Shown here one piece after another: positions 40,029-51,897 of a stretch of 64,000 bases of DNA (the stretch's first letter is position 1; the number at the start of each line of letters is the position of its first letter). Position numbers and translations under genes: made by a program. Source of the stretch: Micropterix aruncella (lineage: Eukaryota; Arthropoda; Insecta; Lepidoptera; Micropterigidae); assembly GCA_944548615.1 (NCBI GenBank), contig CALYMY010000085.1:87582-151581 (forward strand). The letters run 5' to 3'. The notes below the pieces were generated by a model, which did not search any database, had not been told where the DNA came from, and saw only the letters and a list, made by a program, of their open reading frames with translations.

Positions 40029-43018
40029 GAGTACTGCAGCTCAACCTCAATCACTGTGAGGCTGCACACGACCTGCTAACGCAGTCGGTGCGGGAGCTGA
40101 AGCCCGACCTCGTCATGATCTCGGAGCCATACAAGCATCTCAATGGTCAGCCGTGGGAGACGGACACCACCGCTAAGGCCGTTATTTGGTCCTGTGGTAA
40201 GCATCCTTTCCAGAGGGTTGCCAACACGACGGAGAGCGGCTTTGTAAGAGCTAAGCTGGATGAAATCCACTTCTACAGCTGCTATGCACCACCTAGCCTA
40301 TCCATCGACGAGTTTTCGGACCTCCTGGACCGACTTACTGAGGATGCGAAGCAGCACATCCCCGTGGCAATCGCTGGGGACTTCAACGCCTGGGCAGTCG
40401 ACTGGGGCAGTAAGGAGACGAACGCGAGGGGGCAAACTCTGCTAGAGGCCATGTCCTCATTGGATGTGGTCTTGCTGAATAGTGGCGAGAAACCGACGTT
40501 CGAAAGAGGAGAGGCGAGGTCAATCGTGGACCTCACCTTCGTGAGCAGCAGCCTCGCTACGGGAAGCTGCTCTTGGGAGGTCATGGATATCTACACCGCC
40601 AGTGACCATAACGCGATCTTCTGGGAGGTATCCACCAAACGGAAGACTGGACCAGCACCTAGAAAGACGAATGCTGTTGGCTGGAAGGCGAACACGTTCG
40701 ACCCCAGCTCACTCCAGGAGGCCTTCGATGATCGTCCGATCAATGGTAGCAATGCCACGGAGAAGGCGCAGGAAGTCATGAGGAGAGTCACGGAATCTTG
40801 CGATGCAGCTATGCCCCGTAAGCGCAGTGCAAACAAATTCCCGTCGGTATATTGGTGGAACGATACCATCGCCGCCCTTCGCAAGGATTGTATCCGGGCG
40901 AGGAGACAGGCACAGCGAGGCCGGAAGAAACCAGACTCCGAAGAACTGGAGACAAAATACAAAAAGGCACGTCGGACGCTCAACAAAGCGATCAAGGTTA
41001 GTAAGGGTCAGTGCTGGAATGAGCTCCTTGACGAAGTCGAGGGGGACCCGTGGGGGAGACCGTATGGTGTAGTCATGAAGCGGCTGAAAAGCCAGCCGAT
41101 GCCATCGCCTACCTGTCCCAAGCTCCTGAAAAAGATCGTCGCGGTGCTGTTCCCACAACAACCGGAGCTCGACTTCTCCACTGAGGAGCACGTCATGGAG
41201 GTGATCCCCCCAGTAACTCCTGCGCAGCTGCTGGAAGCCTGTGGCCGATTCGGAAACACCAAGGCGCCAGGACTGGATGGAATCCCCAACGTTGCCCTGA
41301 AGGTGACCATCAACACAGCACCTGGAATATTCCTGGATGTATACAACGCGTGTCTTCAAGAAGGGATTTTTCCTACAATGTGGAAGCAACAGAGACTGGT
41401 ACTTCTTCCCAAGGGGAAGAAGCCACCAGATGAACCTTCGTCCTATCGTCCACTCTGCATGCTGGACACCGCCGGGAAGATACTGGAGCGTATAATACAT
41501 AAGAGGATAGAAGATGTAGTCGAGCCACAACTGGCTGACAACCAATACGGGTTTCGTAGAGGCCGCTCCACCTTGGATGCCATCAACCTAGTCGTCTCGA
41601 TGGCACGGGACGCAACATCTGGCACCAGGTGGAAATCGGGTACAAAGCAGTACTGTTTGGTAGTAACGTTGGATGTCAAAAATGCCTTCAACTCTGCCAG
41701 ATGGGACTGCATCATGGAGGCCCTAGCGAAGATGAACGTGCCAGGATACCTGCGGAGGATGGTTGGAAGCTACTTCACCGACAGGGTCCTAAAATATGAT
41801 ACGGATGAAGGCGCCAAGGAGTACAGAGTCACCGGTGGTGTTCCCCAGGGCTCAGTGCTTGGCCCTCTCCTGTGGAACGTCATGTACGACGGTCTCCTGA
41901 AGCTGACTCTGCCGAAGAAGGCTACACTCGTCGCATTTGCGGATGATGTGGCCCTCGTAATCGTCGCCAAACAACTGGAGGAGATCGATTACATCTTTGG
42001 CATCACCTACGCAACGATCCGCCAATGGATGATCTCGGTGGGACTGATGTTGGCAGATCATAAGACAGAGGCCGTGCTGATCACTAGCAGGCAGAAAATT
42101 GAAACTATCACGCTGCGAGTCGGGGACCACGAAATCACTTCCCAGTCGTCACTACGGTATCTGGGAGTGATGATCGATGCCCGGCTCAGCTTTAAGCAGC
42201 AGGCAGAGCACGTCGGTACCAAAGCGGCGGGAGTTGGGACGGTCTTGTCTCGGCTCATGCCCAACATTGGAGGCCCGAAACAGAAAAGAAGAGCACTGCT
42301 GTCGTCGGTCACCACGTCAGTCCTTACATATGGGATTGCCATTTGGGCTGACGTACTGTTGATCCAGCACGCACGACGGAAGGTGGCGTCGGTCTACCGG
42401 TTGAGTGCCCTCAGAGTGGCCAGTGCATTCCGCACGGTGTCGGAGGATGCTGTGTGCGTTATCACCGGGATGCTGCCTATCGGAGTACTCGCGGAGGAAC
42501 GAAGATGCCTCTACAGGCGAAAGGGGTCAACAACGCTAGGACCAGCTGAGATGAAGACGGACGAGAGGACCAACATTCTGCATCGATGGCAGTTGCTGTG
42601 GGATGCCTCGACCAATGGGAGATGGACTCACCGCCTGATCCCGCAGGTGGACGCATGGGTCAAACGGCCACACGGAGAGGTCAACTATTACCTCACCCAG
42701 ATGCTCTCAGGACATGGGTGCTATCGGGCCTATCTTCACAAGTTTCACCACGAGGATTCCCCGGAGTGCCCGGCCTGCGCAGGAGTCTCCGAAGATGCGG
42801 AGCATGTATTCTTCGTGTGCCCGCGCTTCAACGCGTCCCGAAGCGCTTTCGAGACTGCAGTCGGAGGAAGGATCCAGCCTGAAAACCTGGCGGAAGCTAT
42901 GCTTTCGACAGAGTCAGCCTGGGAAGCAACCAGCACTTTTGCGGCGGAAGTCCTAAAGGACCTACGCCAAGCTGAACAGGAGAGAAACAAGGGCAAGAGG
43001 GAAAAGAAGAACCACTAA
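40025..43018 (+). CDS. ORF2: endonuclease-reverse transcriptase of Waldo-like element, copy 2
   Basis: 997 aa with endonuclease residues E34, D119, N121, D194 and H195, RT residues D550, D640 and D641, and the C-terminal knuckle C915/C918/H927/C932, all intact. It begins at the ATG of the ATGA overlap with ORF1. Changes from copy 1 (I240N, I531T, one S-to-I and one K-to-E near the end) lie outside recognised catalytic motifs. The protein should nick satellite DNA and prime cDNA synthesis there, by analogy with R1, TRAS and SART replicases. Possibly functional. Confidence 0.93.
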   Translation: MRVLQLNLNHCEAAHDLLTQSVRELKPDLVMISEPYKHLNGQPWETDTTAKAVIWSCGKHPFQRVANTTESGFVRAKLDEIHFYSCYAPPSLSIDEFSDLLDRLTEDAKQHIPVAIAGDFNAWAVDWGSKETNARGQTLLEAMSSLDVVLLNSGEKPTFERGEARSIVDLTFVSSSLATGSCSWEVMDIYTASDHNAIFWEVSTKRKTGPAPRKTNAVGWKANTFDPSSLQEAFDDRPINGSNATEKAQEVMRRVTESCDAAMPRKRSANKFPSVYWWNDTIAALRKDCIRARRQAQRGRKKPDSEELETKYKKARRTLNKAIKVSKGQCWNELLDEVEGDPWGRPYGVVMKRLKSQPMPSPTCPKLLKKIVAVLFPQQPELDFSTEEHVMEVIPPVTPAQLLEACGRFGNTKAPGLDGIPNVALKVTINTAPGIFLDVYNACLQEGIFPTMWKQQRLVLLPKGKKPPDEPSSYRPLCMLDTAGKILERIIHKRIEDVVEPQLADNQYGFRRGRSTLDAINLVVSMARDATSGTRWKSGTKQYCLVVTLDVKNAFNSARWDCIMEALAKMNVPGYLRRMVGSYFTDRVLKYDTDEGAKEYRVTGGVPQGSVLGPLLWNVMYDGLLKLTLPKKATLVAFADDVALVIVAKQLEEIDYIFGITYATIRQWMISVGLMLADHKTEAVLITSRQKIETITLRVGDHEITSQSSLRYLGVMIDARLSFKQQAEHVGTKAAGVGTVLSRLMPNIGGPKQKRRALLSSVTTSVLTYGIAIWADVLLIQHARRKVASVYRLSALRVASAFRTVSEDAVCVITGMLPIGVLAEERRCLYRRKGSTTLGPAEMKTDERTNILHRWQLLWDASTNGRWTHRLIPQVDAWVKRPHGEVNYYLTQMLSGHGCYRAYLHKFHHEDSPECPACAGVSEDAEHVFFVCPRFNASRSAFETAVGGRIQPENLAEAMLSTESAWEATSTFAAEVLKDLRQAEQERNKGKREKKNH

Positions 43019-43327
43019 GAGGAAGGAAGCAGTGACTTCGACCATCCGAAAGAAGAGCTAAGGCTTAATCCTCCCCCCGCGCTGTAATGCCTACCGGCGA
43101 TCCCACGGGGAACAGGAGGCAGGTGGTAGAGGATGTTTTTTAGTCGGTACGGGTTGCATATTCGCCGAGCCAATGATACATGTCGGGTCTCACCAACCAC
43201 GGCGGCTCGTGGTCAATAAGACCTGACCAAGCCCGACACTCCACCCTGGGAAACCCTATCCCGGGTGCGTACGTAAAAAGTATTTTTAAACCTCTACATA
43301 CAAAAAAAAAAAAAAAAAAAAAAAAAA
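43019..43327 (+). other. 3' UTR and A tail of Waldo-like copy 2
   Basis: As in copy 1, 283 bp ending in TACATAC, then 26 A at 43302-43327. One difference noted is CCGAAAG versus CCGAAGG. No additional gene. Confidence 0.8.
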
Positions 43328-43341
43328 CATACATACATACT
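43328..43341. repeat. 3' target-site duplication, Waldo-like copy 2
   Basis: CATACATACATACT follows the A tail directly and matches 38386-38399. Confidence 0.75.
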
Positions 43342-46300
43342 TATCGTCTTACATACATACATACTTACCGTCTTACATACATACATACTTACCGTCTTAC
43401 ATACATACATACTTACCGTCTTACATACATACATACTTACCGTCTTACATACATACATACTTACCGTCTTACATACATACATACTTACCGTCTTACATAC
43501 ATACATACTTACCGTCTTACATACATACATACTTACCGTCTTACATACATACATACTTACCGTCTTACATACATACATACTTACCGTCTTACATACATAC
43601 ATACTTACCGTCTTACATACATACATACTTACCGTCTTACATACATACATACTTACCGTCTTACATACATACATACTTACCGTCTTACATACATACATAC
43701 TTACCGTCTTACATACATACATACTTACCGTCTTACATACATACATACTTACCGTCTTACATACATACATACTTACCGTCTTACATACGTACATACTTAC
43801 CGTCTTACATACATACATACTTACCGTCTTACATACATACATACTTACCGTCTTACATACATACATACTTACCGTCTTACATACATACATACTTACCGTC
43901 TTACATACATACATACTTACCGTCTTACATACATACATACTTACCGTCTTACATACTTACATACTTACCGTCTTACATACATACATACTTACCGTCTTAC
44001 ATACATACATACTTACCGTCTTACATACATCCACACTTACCGTCTTACATACATACACACTTACCGTCTTACATACATACACACTTACCGTCTTACATAC
44101 ATACACACTTACCGTCTTACATACATACACACTTACCGTCTTACATACATACACACTTACCGTCTTACATACATACACACTTACCGTCTTACATACATAC
44201 ACACTTACCGTCTTACATACATACACACTTACCGTCTTACATACATACACACTTACCGTCTTACATACATACACACTTACCGTCTTACATACATACACAC
44301 TTACCGTCTTACATACATACACACTTACCGTCTTACATACATACACACTTACCGTCTTACATACATACACACTTACCGTCTTACATACATACACACTTAC
44401 CGTCTTACATACATACACACTTACCGTCTTACATACATACACACTTACCGTCTTACATACATACACACTTACCGTCTTACATACATACACACTTACCGTC
44501 TTACCCTACATACACACTTACCGTCTTACATACATACACACTTACCGTCTTACATACATACACACTTACCGTCTTACATACATACACACTTACCGTCTTA
44601 CATACATACACACTTACCGTCTTACATACATACACACTTACCGTCTTACATACATACACACTTACCGTCTTACATACATACACACTTACCGTCTTACATA
44701 CATACACACTTACCGTCTTACATACATACACACTTACCGTCTTACATACATACACACTTACCGTCTTACATACATACACACTTACCGTCTTACATACATA
44801 CACACTTACCGTCTTACATACATACACACTTACCGTCTTACATACATACACACTTACCGTCTTACATACATACACACTTACCGTCTTACATACATACACA
44901 CTTACCGTCTTACATACATACACACTTACCGTCTTACATACATACACACTTACCGTCTTACATACATACACACTTACCGTCTTACATACATACACACTTA
45001 CCGTCTTACATACATACACACTTACCGTCTTACATACATACACACTTACCGTCTTACATACATACACACTTACTGTCTTACATACATACACACTTACCGT
45101 CTTACATACATACACACTTACCGTCTTACATACATACACACTTACCGTCTTACATACATACACACTTACCGTCTTACATACATACACACTTACCGTCTTA
45201 CATACATACACACTTACCGTCTTACATACATACACACTTACCGTCTTACATACATACACACTTACCGTCTTACATACGTACACACTTACCGTCTTACATA
45301 CGTACACACTTACCGTCTTACATACGTACACACTTACCGTCTTACATACGTACACACTTACCGTCTTACATACGTACACACTTACCGTCTTACATACGTA
45401 CACACTTACCGTCTTACATACGTACACACTTACCGTCTTACATACGTACACACTTACCGTCTTACATACGTACACACTTACCGTCTTACATACGTACACA
45501 CTTACCGTCTTACATACGTACACACTTACCGTCTTACATACTTACACACTTACCGTCTTACATACATACACACTTACCGTCTTACATACATACACACTTA
45601 CCGTCTTACATACATACACACTTACCGTCTTACATACATACACACTTACCGTCTTACATACATACACACTTACCGTCTTACATACATACACACTTACCGT
45701 CTTACATACATACACACTTACCGTCTTACATACATAAACACTTACCGTCTTACATACATACACACTTACCGTCTTACATACATACACACTTACCGTCTTA
45801 CATACATACACACTTACCGTCTTACATACATACACACTTACCGTCTTACATACATACACACTTACCGTCTTACATACATACACACTTACCGTCTTACATA
45901 CATACACACTTACCGTCTTACATACATACACACTTACCGTCTTACATACATACACACTTACCGTCTTACATACATACACACTTACCGTCTTACATACATA
46001 CACAGTTACCGTCTTACATACATACACACTTACCGTCTTACATACATACACACTTACCGTCTCACATACATACACACTTACCGTCTTACATACATACACA
46101 CTTACCGTCTTACATACATACACACTTACCGTCTTACATACATACACACTTACCGTCTTACTTACATACACACTTACCGTCTCACATACATACACACTTA
46201 CCGTCTTACATACATACACACTTACCGTCTTACATACATACACACTTACCGTCTTACATACATACACACTTACCGTCTTACATACATACACACTTACCGT

Positions 46301-48218
46301 CTTACATACATACACACTTACCGTCTTACATACATACACACTTACCGTCTTACATACATACACACTTACCGTCTTACATACATACACACTTACCGTCTTA
46401 CATACATACACACTTACCGTCTTACATACATACACACTTACCGTCTTACATACATACACACTTACCGTCTTACATACATACACACTTACCGTCTTACATA
46501 CATACACACTTACCGTCTTACATAGATACACACTTACCGTCTTACATACATACACACTTACCGTCTTACATACATACATACTTACCGTCTTACATACATA
46601 CATGCTTACCGTCTTACATACATACATACTTACCGTCTTACATACATACATACTTACCGTCTTACATACATACATACTTACCGTCTTACATACATACATA
46701 CTTACCGTCTTACATACATACACACTTACCGTCTTACATACATACACACTTACCGTCTTACATACATACACACTTACCGTCTTACATACATACACACTTA
46801 CCGTCTTACATACATACACACTTACCGTCTTACATAGATACACACTTACCGTCTTACATACATACACACTTACCGTCTTACATACATACACACTTACCGT
46901 CTTACATACATACACACTTACCGTCTTACATACATACACACTTACCGTCTTACATACATACACACTTACCGTCTTACATACATACACACTTACCGTCTTA
47001 CATACATACACACTAACCGTCTTACATACATACACACTTACCGTCTTACATTCATACACACTTACCGTCTTACATACATACACACTTACCGTCTTACATA
47101 CATACACACTTACCGTCTTACATACATACACACTTACCGTCTTACATACATACACACTTACCGTCTTACATACATACACACTTACCGTCTTACATACATA
47201 CACACTTACCGTCTTACATACATACACACTTACCGTCTTACATACATACACACTTACCGTCTTACATACATACACACTTACCGTCTTACCCTACATAGAC
47301 ACTTACCGTCTTACATACATACACACTTACCGTCTTACATACATACACACTTACCGTCTTACATACATACACACTTACCGTCTTACATACATACACACTT
47401 ACCGTCTTACATACATACACACTTACCGTCTTACATACATACACACTTACCGTCTTACATACATACACACTTACCGTCTTACATACATACACACTTACCG
47501 TCTTACATACATACACACTTACCGTCTTACATACATACACACTTACCGTCTTACATACATACACACTTAACGTCTTACATACATACACACTTACCGTCTT
47601 ACATACATACACACTTACCGTCTTACATACATACATACTTACCGTCTTACATACATACACACTTACCGTCTTACATACATACACACTTACCGTCTTACAT
47701 ACATACACACTTACCGTCTTACATACATACACACTTACCGTCTTACATACATACACACTTACCGTCTTACATACATACACACTTACCGTCTTACATAAAT
47801 ACACACTTACCGTCTTACATACATACACACTTACCGTCTTACATACATACACACTTACCGTCTTACATACATACACACTTACCGTCTTACATACATACAC
47901 ACTTACCGTCTTACATACATACACACTTACCGTCTTACATACATACACACTTACCGTCTTACATACATACACACTTACCGTCTTACATACATACACAATT
48001 ACCGTCTTACATACATACACACTTTCCGTCTTACATACATACACACTTACCGTCTTACATACATACACACTTACCGTCTTACATACATACACACTTACCG
48101 TCTTACATACATACACACTTACCGTCTTACATACATACACACTTACCGTCTTACATACATACACACTTACCATCTTACATACATACACACTTACCGTCTT
48201 ACATACATACACACTTAC
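43328..48218. repeat. 24-bp minisatellite array 7 (~204 units)
   Basis: It starts with ~29 consecutive CATACTT-type units (43328-44030), then mostly standard units, a run of TACGTA-type units (about 45265-45530), another CATACTT run (46570-46700) and several single variants. A TTACCCTACAT interruption occurs at 44503 and 47288. The CACAGTT variant (46005), followed two to three units later by GTCTCACAT (46062), is a linked pair also seen in other arrays. From 47349 on the array belongs to the 5760-bp duplicated unit. Confidence 0.96.
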
Positions 48219-48219
48219 G

Positions 48220-48600
48220 CTGCGTAAAGCATACGGTGGCACCCAAATGGCGTGGGTGAGACTACCGGTGGAAACGGCGAAGAAAGTTGTCGGGAAAGAC
48301 GGCAAGATCAAGATAGGCTGGGTTAACTGCCGGATTAGAGGAGTGGAGAGGCCCCTAAAATGCTATAAGTGCTGGGACTTCGGGCATCTTGCTAACAATT
48401 GCAAGAGTGAGGTAGACCGCTCCAAACTCTGCATAAAATGCGGCGAGGACGGCCACTTGGTGGCCAATTGCAAGAAGGAAGCCAAATGCGCCCTCTGTGT
48501 CACGAAGGGCTTCGCGGACAATTGCGCTCACATCGCTGGTAGCAATAGATGTCCGGTGTACAAGAAGGCTGTCCAGGCGTCAAAAATAAAACGACGATGA
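48220..48600 (+). pseudogene. ORF1 (Gag) 3' fragment, copy 3
   Basis: Retains residues 316-441 of Gag: the end of the RRM-like region and all three zinc knuckles. It lacks the start codon and N-terminal two thirds because of 5' truncation. The frame continues open into satellite upstream, so a chimeric transcript could in principle be read, but no promoter is evident. An internal Met at 48247 is not the native start. Confidence 0.88.
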
Positions 48601-51590
48601 GAGTACTGCAGCTCAACCTCAATCACTGTGAGGCTGCACACGACCTGCTAACGCAGTCGGTGCGGGAGCTGAAGCCCGACCTCGTCATGATCTCGGAGCC
48701 ATACAAGCATCTCAATGGTCAGCCGTGGGAGACGGACACCACCGCTAAGGCCGTTATTTGGTCCTGTGGTAAGCATCCTTTCCAGAGGGTTGCCAACACG
48801 ACGGAGAGCGGCTTTGTAAGAGCTAAGCTGGATGAAATCCACTTCTACAGCTGCTATGCACCACCTAGCCTATCCATCGACGAGTTTTCGGACCTCCTGG
48901 TCCGACTTACTGAGGATGCGAAGCAGCACATCCCCGTGGCAATCGCTGGGGACTTCAATGCCTGGGCAGTCGACTGGGGCAGTAAGGAGACGAACGCGAG
49001 GGGGCAAACTCTGCTAGAGGCCATGTCCTCATTGGATGTGGTCTTGCTGAATAGTGGCGAGAAACCGACGTTCGAAAGAGGAGAGGCGAGGTCAATCGTG
49101 GACCTCACCTTCGTGAGCAGCAGCCTCGCTACGGGAAGCTGCTCTTGGGAGGTCATGGATATCTACACCGCCAGTGACCATAACGCGATCTTCTGGGAGG
49201 TATCCACCAAACGGAAGACTGGACCAGCACCTAGAAAGACGAATGCTGTTGGCTGGAAGGCGAACGCGTTCGACCCCAGCTCACTCCAGGAGGCCTTCGA
49301 TGATCGTCCGATCAATGGTAGCAATGCCACGGAGAAGGCGCAGGAAGTCATGAGGAGAGTCACGGAATCTTGCGATGCAGCTATGCCCCGTAAGCGCAGT
49401 GCAAACAAATTCCCGTCGGTATATTGGTGGAACGATACCATCGCCGCCCTTCGCAAGGATTGTATCCGGGCGAGGAGACAGGCACAGCGAGGCCGGAAGA
49501 AACCAGACTCCGAAGAACTGGAGACAAAATACAAAGAGGCACGTCGGACGCTCAACAAAGCGATCAAGGTTAGTAAGGGTCAGTGCTGGAATGAGCTCCT
49601 TGACGAAGTCGAGGGGGACCCGTGGGGGAGACCGTATGGTGTAGTCATGAAGCGGCTGAAAAGCCAGCCGATGCCATCGCCTACCTGTCCCAAGCTCCTG
49701 AGAAAGATCGTCGCGGTGCTGTTCCCACAACAACCGGAGCTCGACTTCTGCACTGAGGAGCACGTCATGGAGGTGATCCCCCCAGTAACTCCTGCGCAGC
49801 TGCTGGAAGCCTGTGGCCGATTCGGAAACACCAAGGCGCCAGGACTGGATGGAATCCCCAACGTTGCCCTGAAGGTGACCATCAACACAGCACCTGGAAT
49901 ATTCCTGGATGTATACGACGCGTGTCTTCAGGAAGGGATTTTTCCTACAATGTGGAAGCAACAGAGACTGGTACTTCTTCCCAAGGGGAAGAAGCCACCA
50001 GATGAACCTTCGTCCTATCGTCCACTCTGCATGCTGGACACCGCCGGGAAGATACTGGAGCGTATAATACATAAGAGGATAGAAGATGTAGTCGAGCCAC
50101 AACTGGCTGACAACCAATACGGGTTTCGTAGAGGCCGCTCCACCTTGGATGCCATCAACCTAGTCGTCTCGATGGCACGGGACGCAATATCTGGCACCAG
50201 GTGGAAATCGGGTACAAAGCAGTACTGTTTGGTAGTAACGTTGGATGTCAAAAATGCCTTCAACTCTGCCAGATGGGACTGCATCATGGAGGCCCTAGCG
50301 AAGATGAACGTGCCAGGATACCTGCGGAGGATGGTTGGAAGCTACTTCACCGACAGGGTCCTAAAATACGATACGGATGAAGGCGCCAAGGAGTACAGAG
50401 TCACCGGTGGTGTTCCCCAGGGCTCAGTGCTTGGCCCTCTCCTGTGGAACGTCATGTACGACGGTCTCCTGAAGCTGACTCTGCCGAAGAAGGCTAGACT
50501 CGTCGCATTTGCGGATGACGTGGCCCTCGTAATCGTCGCCAAACAACTGGAGGAGATCGATTACATCTTTGGCATCACCTACGCAACGATCCGCCAATGG
50601 ATGATCTCGGTGGGACTGATGTTGGCAGATCATAAGACAGAGGCCGTGCTGATCACTAGCAGGCAGAAAATTGAAACTATCACGCTGCGAGTCGGGGACC
50701 ACGAAATCACTTCCCAGTCGTCACTACGGTATCTGGGAGTGATGATCGATGCCCGGCTCAGCTTTAAGCAGCAGGCAGAGCACGTCGGTACCAAAGCGGC
50801 GGGAGTTGGGACGGTCTTGTCTCGGCTCATGCCCAACATTGGAGGCCCGAAACAGAAAAGAAGAGCACTGCTGTCGTCGGTCACCACGTCAGTCCTTACA
50901 TATGGGATTGCCATTTGGGCTGACGTACTGTTGATCCAGCACGCACGACGGAAGGTGGCGTCGGTCTACCGGTTGAGTGCCCTCAGAGTGGCCAGTGCAT
51001 TCCGCACGGTGTCGGAGGATGCTGTGTGCGTTATCACCGGGATGCTGCCTATCGGAGTACTCGCGGAGGAACGAAGATGCCTCTATAGGCGAAAGGGGTC
51101 AACAACGCTAGGACCAGCTGAGCTGAAGACGGACGAGAGGACCAACAGTCTGCATCGATGGCAGTTGCTGTGGGACGCCTCGACCAATGGGAGATGGACT
51201 CACCGCCTGATCCCGCAGGTGGACGCATGGGTCAAACGGCCACACGGAGAGGTCAACTATTACCTCACCCAGATGCTCTCAGGACATGGGTGCTATCGGG
51301 CCTATCTTCACAAGTTTCACCACGAGGATTCCCCGGAGTGCCCGGCCTGCGCAGGAGTCTCCGAAGATGCGGAGCATGTATTCTTCGTGTGCCCGCGCTT
51401 CAACGCGTCCCGAAGCGCTTTCGAGACTGCAGTCGGAGGAAGGATCCAGCCTGAAAACCTGGCGGAAGCTATGCTTTCGACAGAGTCAGCCTGGGAAGCA
51501 ACCAGCACTTTTGCGGCGGAAGTCCTAAAGGACCTACGCCAAGCTGAACAGGAGAGAAACAAGGGCAAGAGGAAAAAGAAGAACCACTAA
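48597..51590 (+). CDS. ORF2: endonuclease-reverse transcriptase, copy 3 (frame intact in a truncated element)
   Basis: A complete 997-codon frame with endonuclease E34, D119, N121, D194 and H195, RT D550, D640 and D641, and the C-terminal knuckle. It carries the subfamily changes D102V, T224A, K314E, K369R, S385C, N441D and T634R. The host element lacks its 5' UTR and most of ORF1, so it has no native promoter. It is coding-competent in sequence but probably not expressed unless satellite transcription reads through. Confidence 0.85.
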   Translation: MRVLQLNLNHCEAAHDLLTQSVRELKPDLVMISEPYKHLNGQPWETDTTAKAVIWSCGKHPFQRVANTTESGFVRAKLDEIHFYSCYAPPSLSIDEFSDLLVRLTEDAKQHIPVAIAGDFNAWAVDWGSKETNARGQTLLEAMSSLDVVLLNSGEKPTFERGEARSIVDLTFVSSSLATGSCSWEVMDIYTASDHNAIFWEVSTKRKTGPAPRKTNAVGWKANAFDPSSLQEAFDDRPINGSNATEKAQEVMRRVTESCDAAMPRKRSANKFPSVYWWNDTIAALRKDCIRARRQAQRGRKKPDSEELETKYKEARRTLNKAIKVSKGQCWNELLDEVEGDPWGRPYGVVMKRLKSQPMPSPTCPKLLRKIVAVLFPQQPELDFCTEEHVMEVIPPVTPAQLLEACGRFGNTKAPGLDGIPNVALKVTINTAPGIFLDVYDACLQEGIFPTMWKQQRLVLLPKGKKPPDEPSSYRPLCMLDTAGKILERIIHKRIEDVVEPQLADNQYGFRRGRSTLDAINLVVSMARDAISGTRWKSGTKQYCLVVTLDVKNAFNSARWDCIMEALAKMNVPGYLRRMVGSYFTDRVLKYDTDEGAKEYRVTGGVPQGSVLGPLLWNVMYDGLLKLTLPKKARLVAFADDVALVIVAKQLEEIDYIFGITYATIRQWMISVGLMLADHKTEAVLITSRQKIETITLRVGDHEITSQSSLRYLGVMIDARLSFKQQAEHVGTKAAGVGTVLSRLMPNIGGPKQKRRALLSSVTTSVLTYGIAIWADVLLIQHARRKVASVYRLSALRVASAFRTVSEDAVCVITGMLPIGVLAEERRCLYRRKGSTTLGPAELKTDERTNSLHRWQLLWDASTNGRWTHRLIPQVDAWVKRPHGEVNYYLTQMLSGHGCYRAYLHKFHHEDSPECPACAGVSEDAEHVFFVCPRFNASRSAFETAVGGRIQPENLAEAMLSTESAWEATSTFAAEVLKDLRQAEQERNKGKRKKKNH

Positions 51591-51897
51591 GAGGAAGGAA
51601 GCAGTGACTTCGACCATCCGAAGGAAGAGCAAAGGCTTAATCCTCCCCCCGCGCAGTAATGCCTACCGGCGATCCCACGGGGTAACAGGAGGCAGGTGGT
51701 AGAGGATGTTTTTTAGTCGGTACGGGTTGCATATTCGCCGAGCCAATGATACATGTCGGGTCTCACCAACCACGGCGGCTCGTGGTCAATAAGACCTGAC
51801 CAAGCCCGACACTCCACCCTGGGAAACCCTATCCCGGGTGCGTACGTAAAAAGTATTTTAAACCTCTACATACAAAAAAAAAAAAAAAAAAAAAAAA
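51591..51897 (+). other. 3' UTR and A tail of copy 3
   Basis: Like copies 1 and 2 but with small changes (GAGCAAAGG, GCGCAGTAATG, GGGGTAACAGG, GTATTTTAAACC) shared with copy 4. It ends TACATAC plus 24 A (51874-51897), followed by CATACATACACACTTAC. Confidence 0.8.

Larger units (their letters stand above)
38400..43327 (+). mobile_element. full-length Waldo-like (R1-clade) non-LTR retrotransposon, copy 2
   Basis: A 4928-bp element, collinear with copy 1 at a 17,710-bp offset, with intact ORF1 and ORF2, the same 5' start, the same 3' UTR and a 26-nt A tail. Amino-acid differences from copy 1 that I could see: ORF1 E3D; ORF2 I240N, I531T, S-to-I (TNSLH to TNILH) and K-to-E in the last ten residues. 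Its flanking satellite variant (CATACT) differs from that of copy 1 (CACACT), so the two are separate insertions and not a duplicated block. Confidence 0.9.
48219..51897 (+). mobile_element. 5'-truncated Waldo-like element, copy 3
   Basis: A 3679-bp copy beginning inside ORF1 at codon 316. The junction CTTAC|GCTGCGTAAAG shares one C between satellite and element. It keeps the last 126 codons of ORF1, a complete ORF2, the 3' UTR and 24 A. Diagnostic changes set it apart from copies 1 and 2 (ORF2 D102V, T224A, K314E, K369R, S385C, N441D, T634R; 3' UTR GAGCAAAGG, GCGCAGTAATG and one extra T in GGGGTAAC). Truncation is typical of incomplete reverse transcription; the 3' junction is the same satellite position as in the full copies. 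Confidence 0.9.

Noticed and set aside
20690..43327. Copies 1 and 2 as products of one large segmental duplication
   Set aside because: Their satellite flanks differ (CACACTT versus CATACT on both sides) and the surrounding arrays and insertions do not correspond, so separate insertion fits better.
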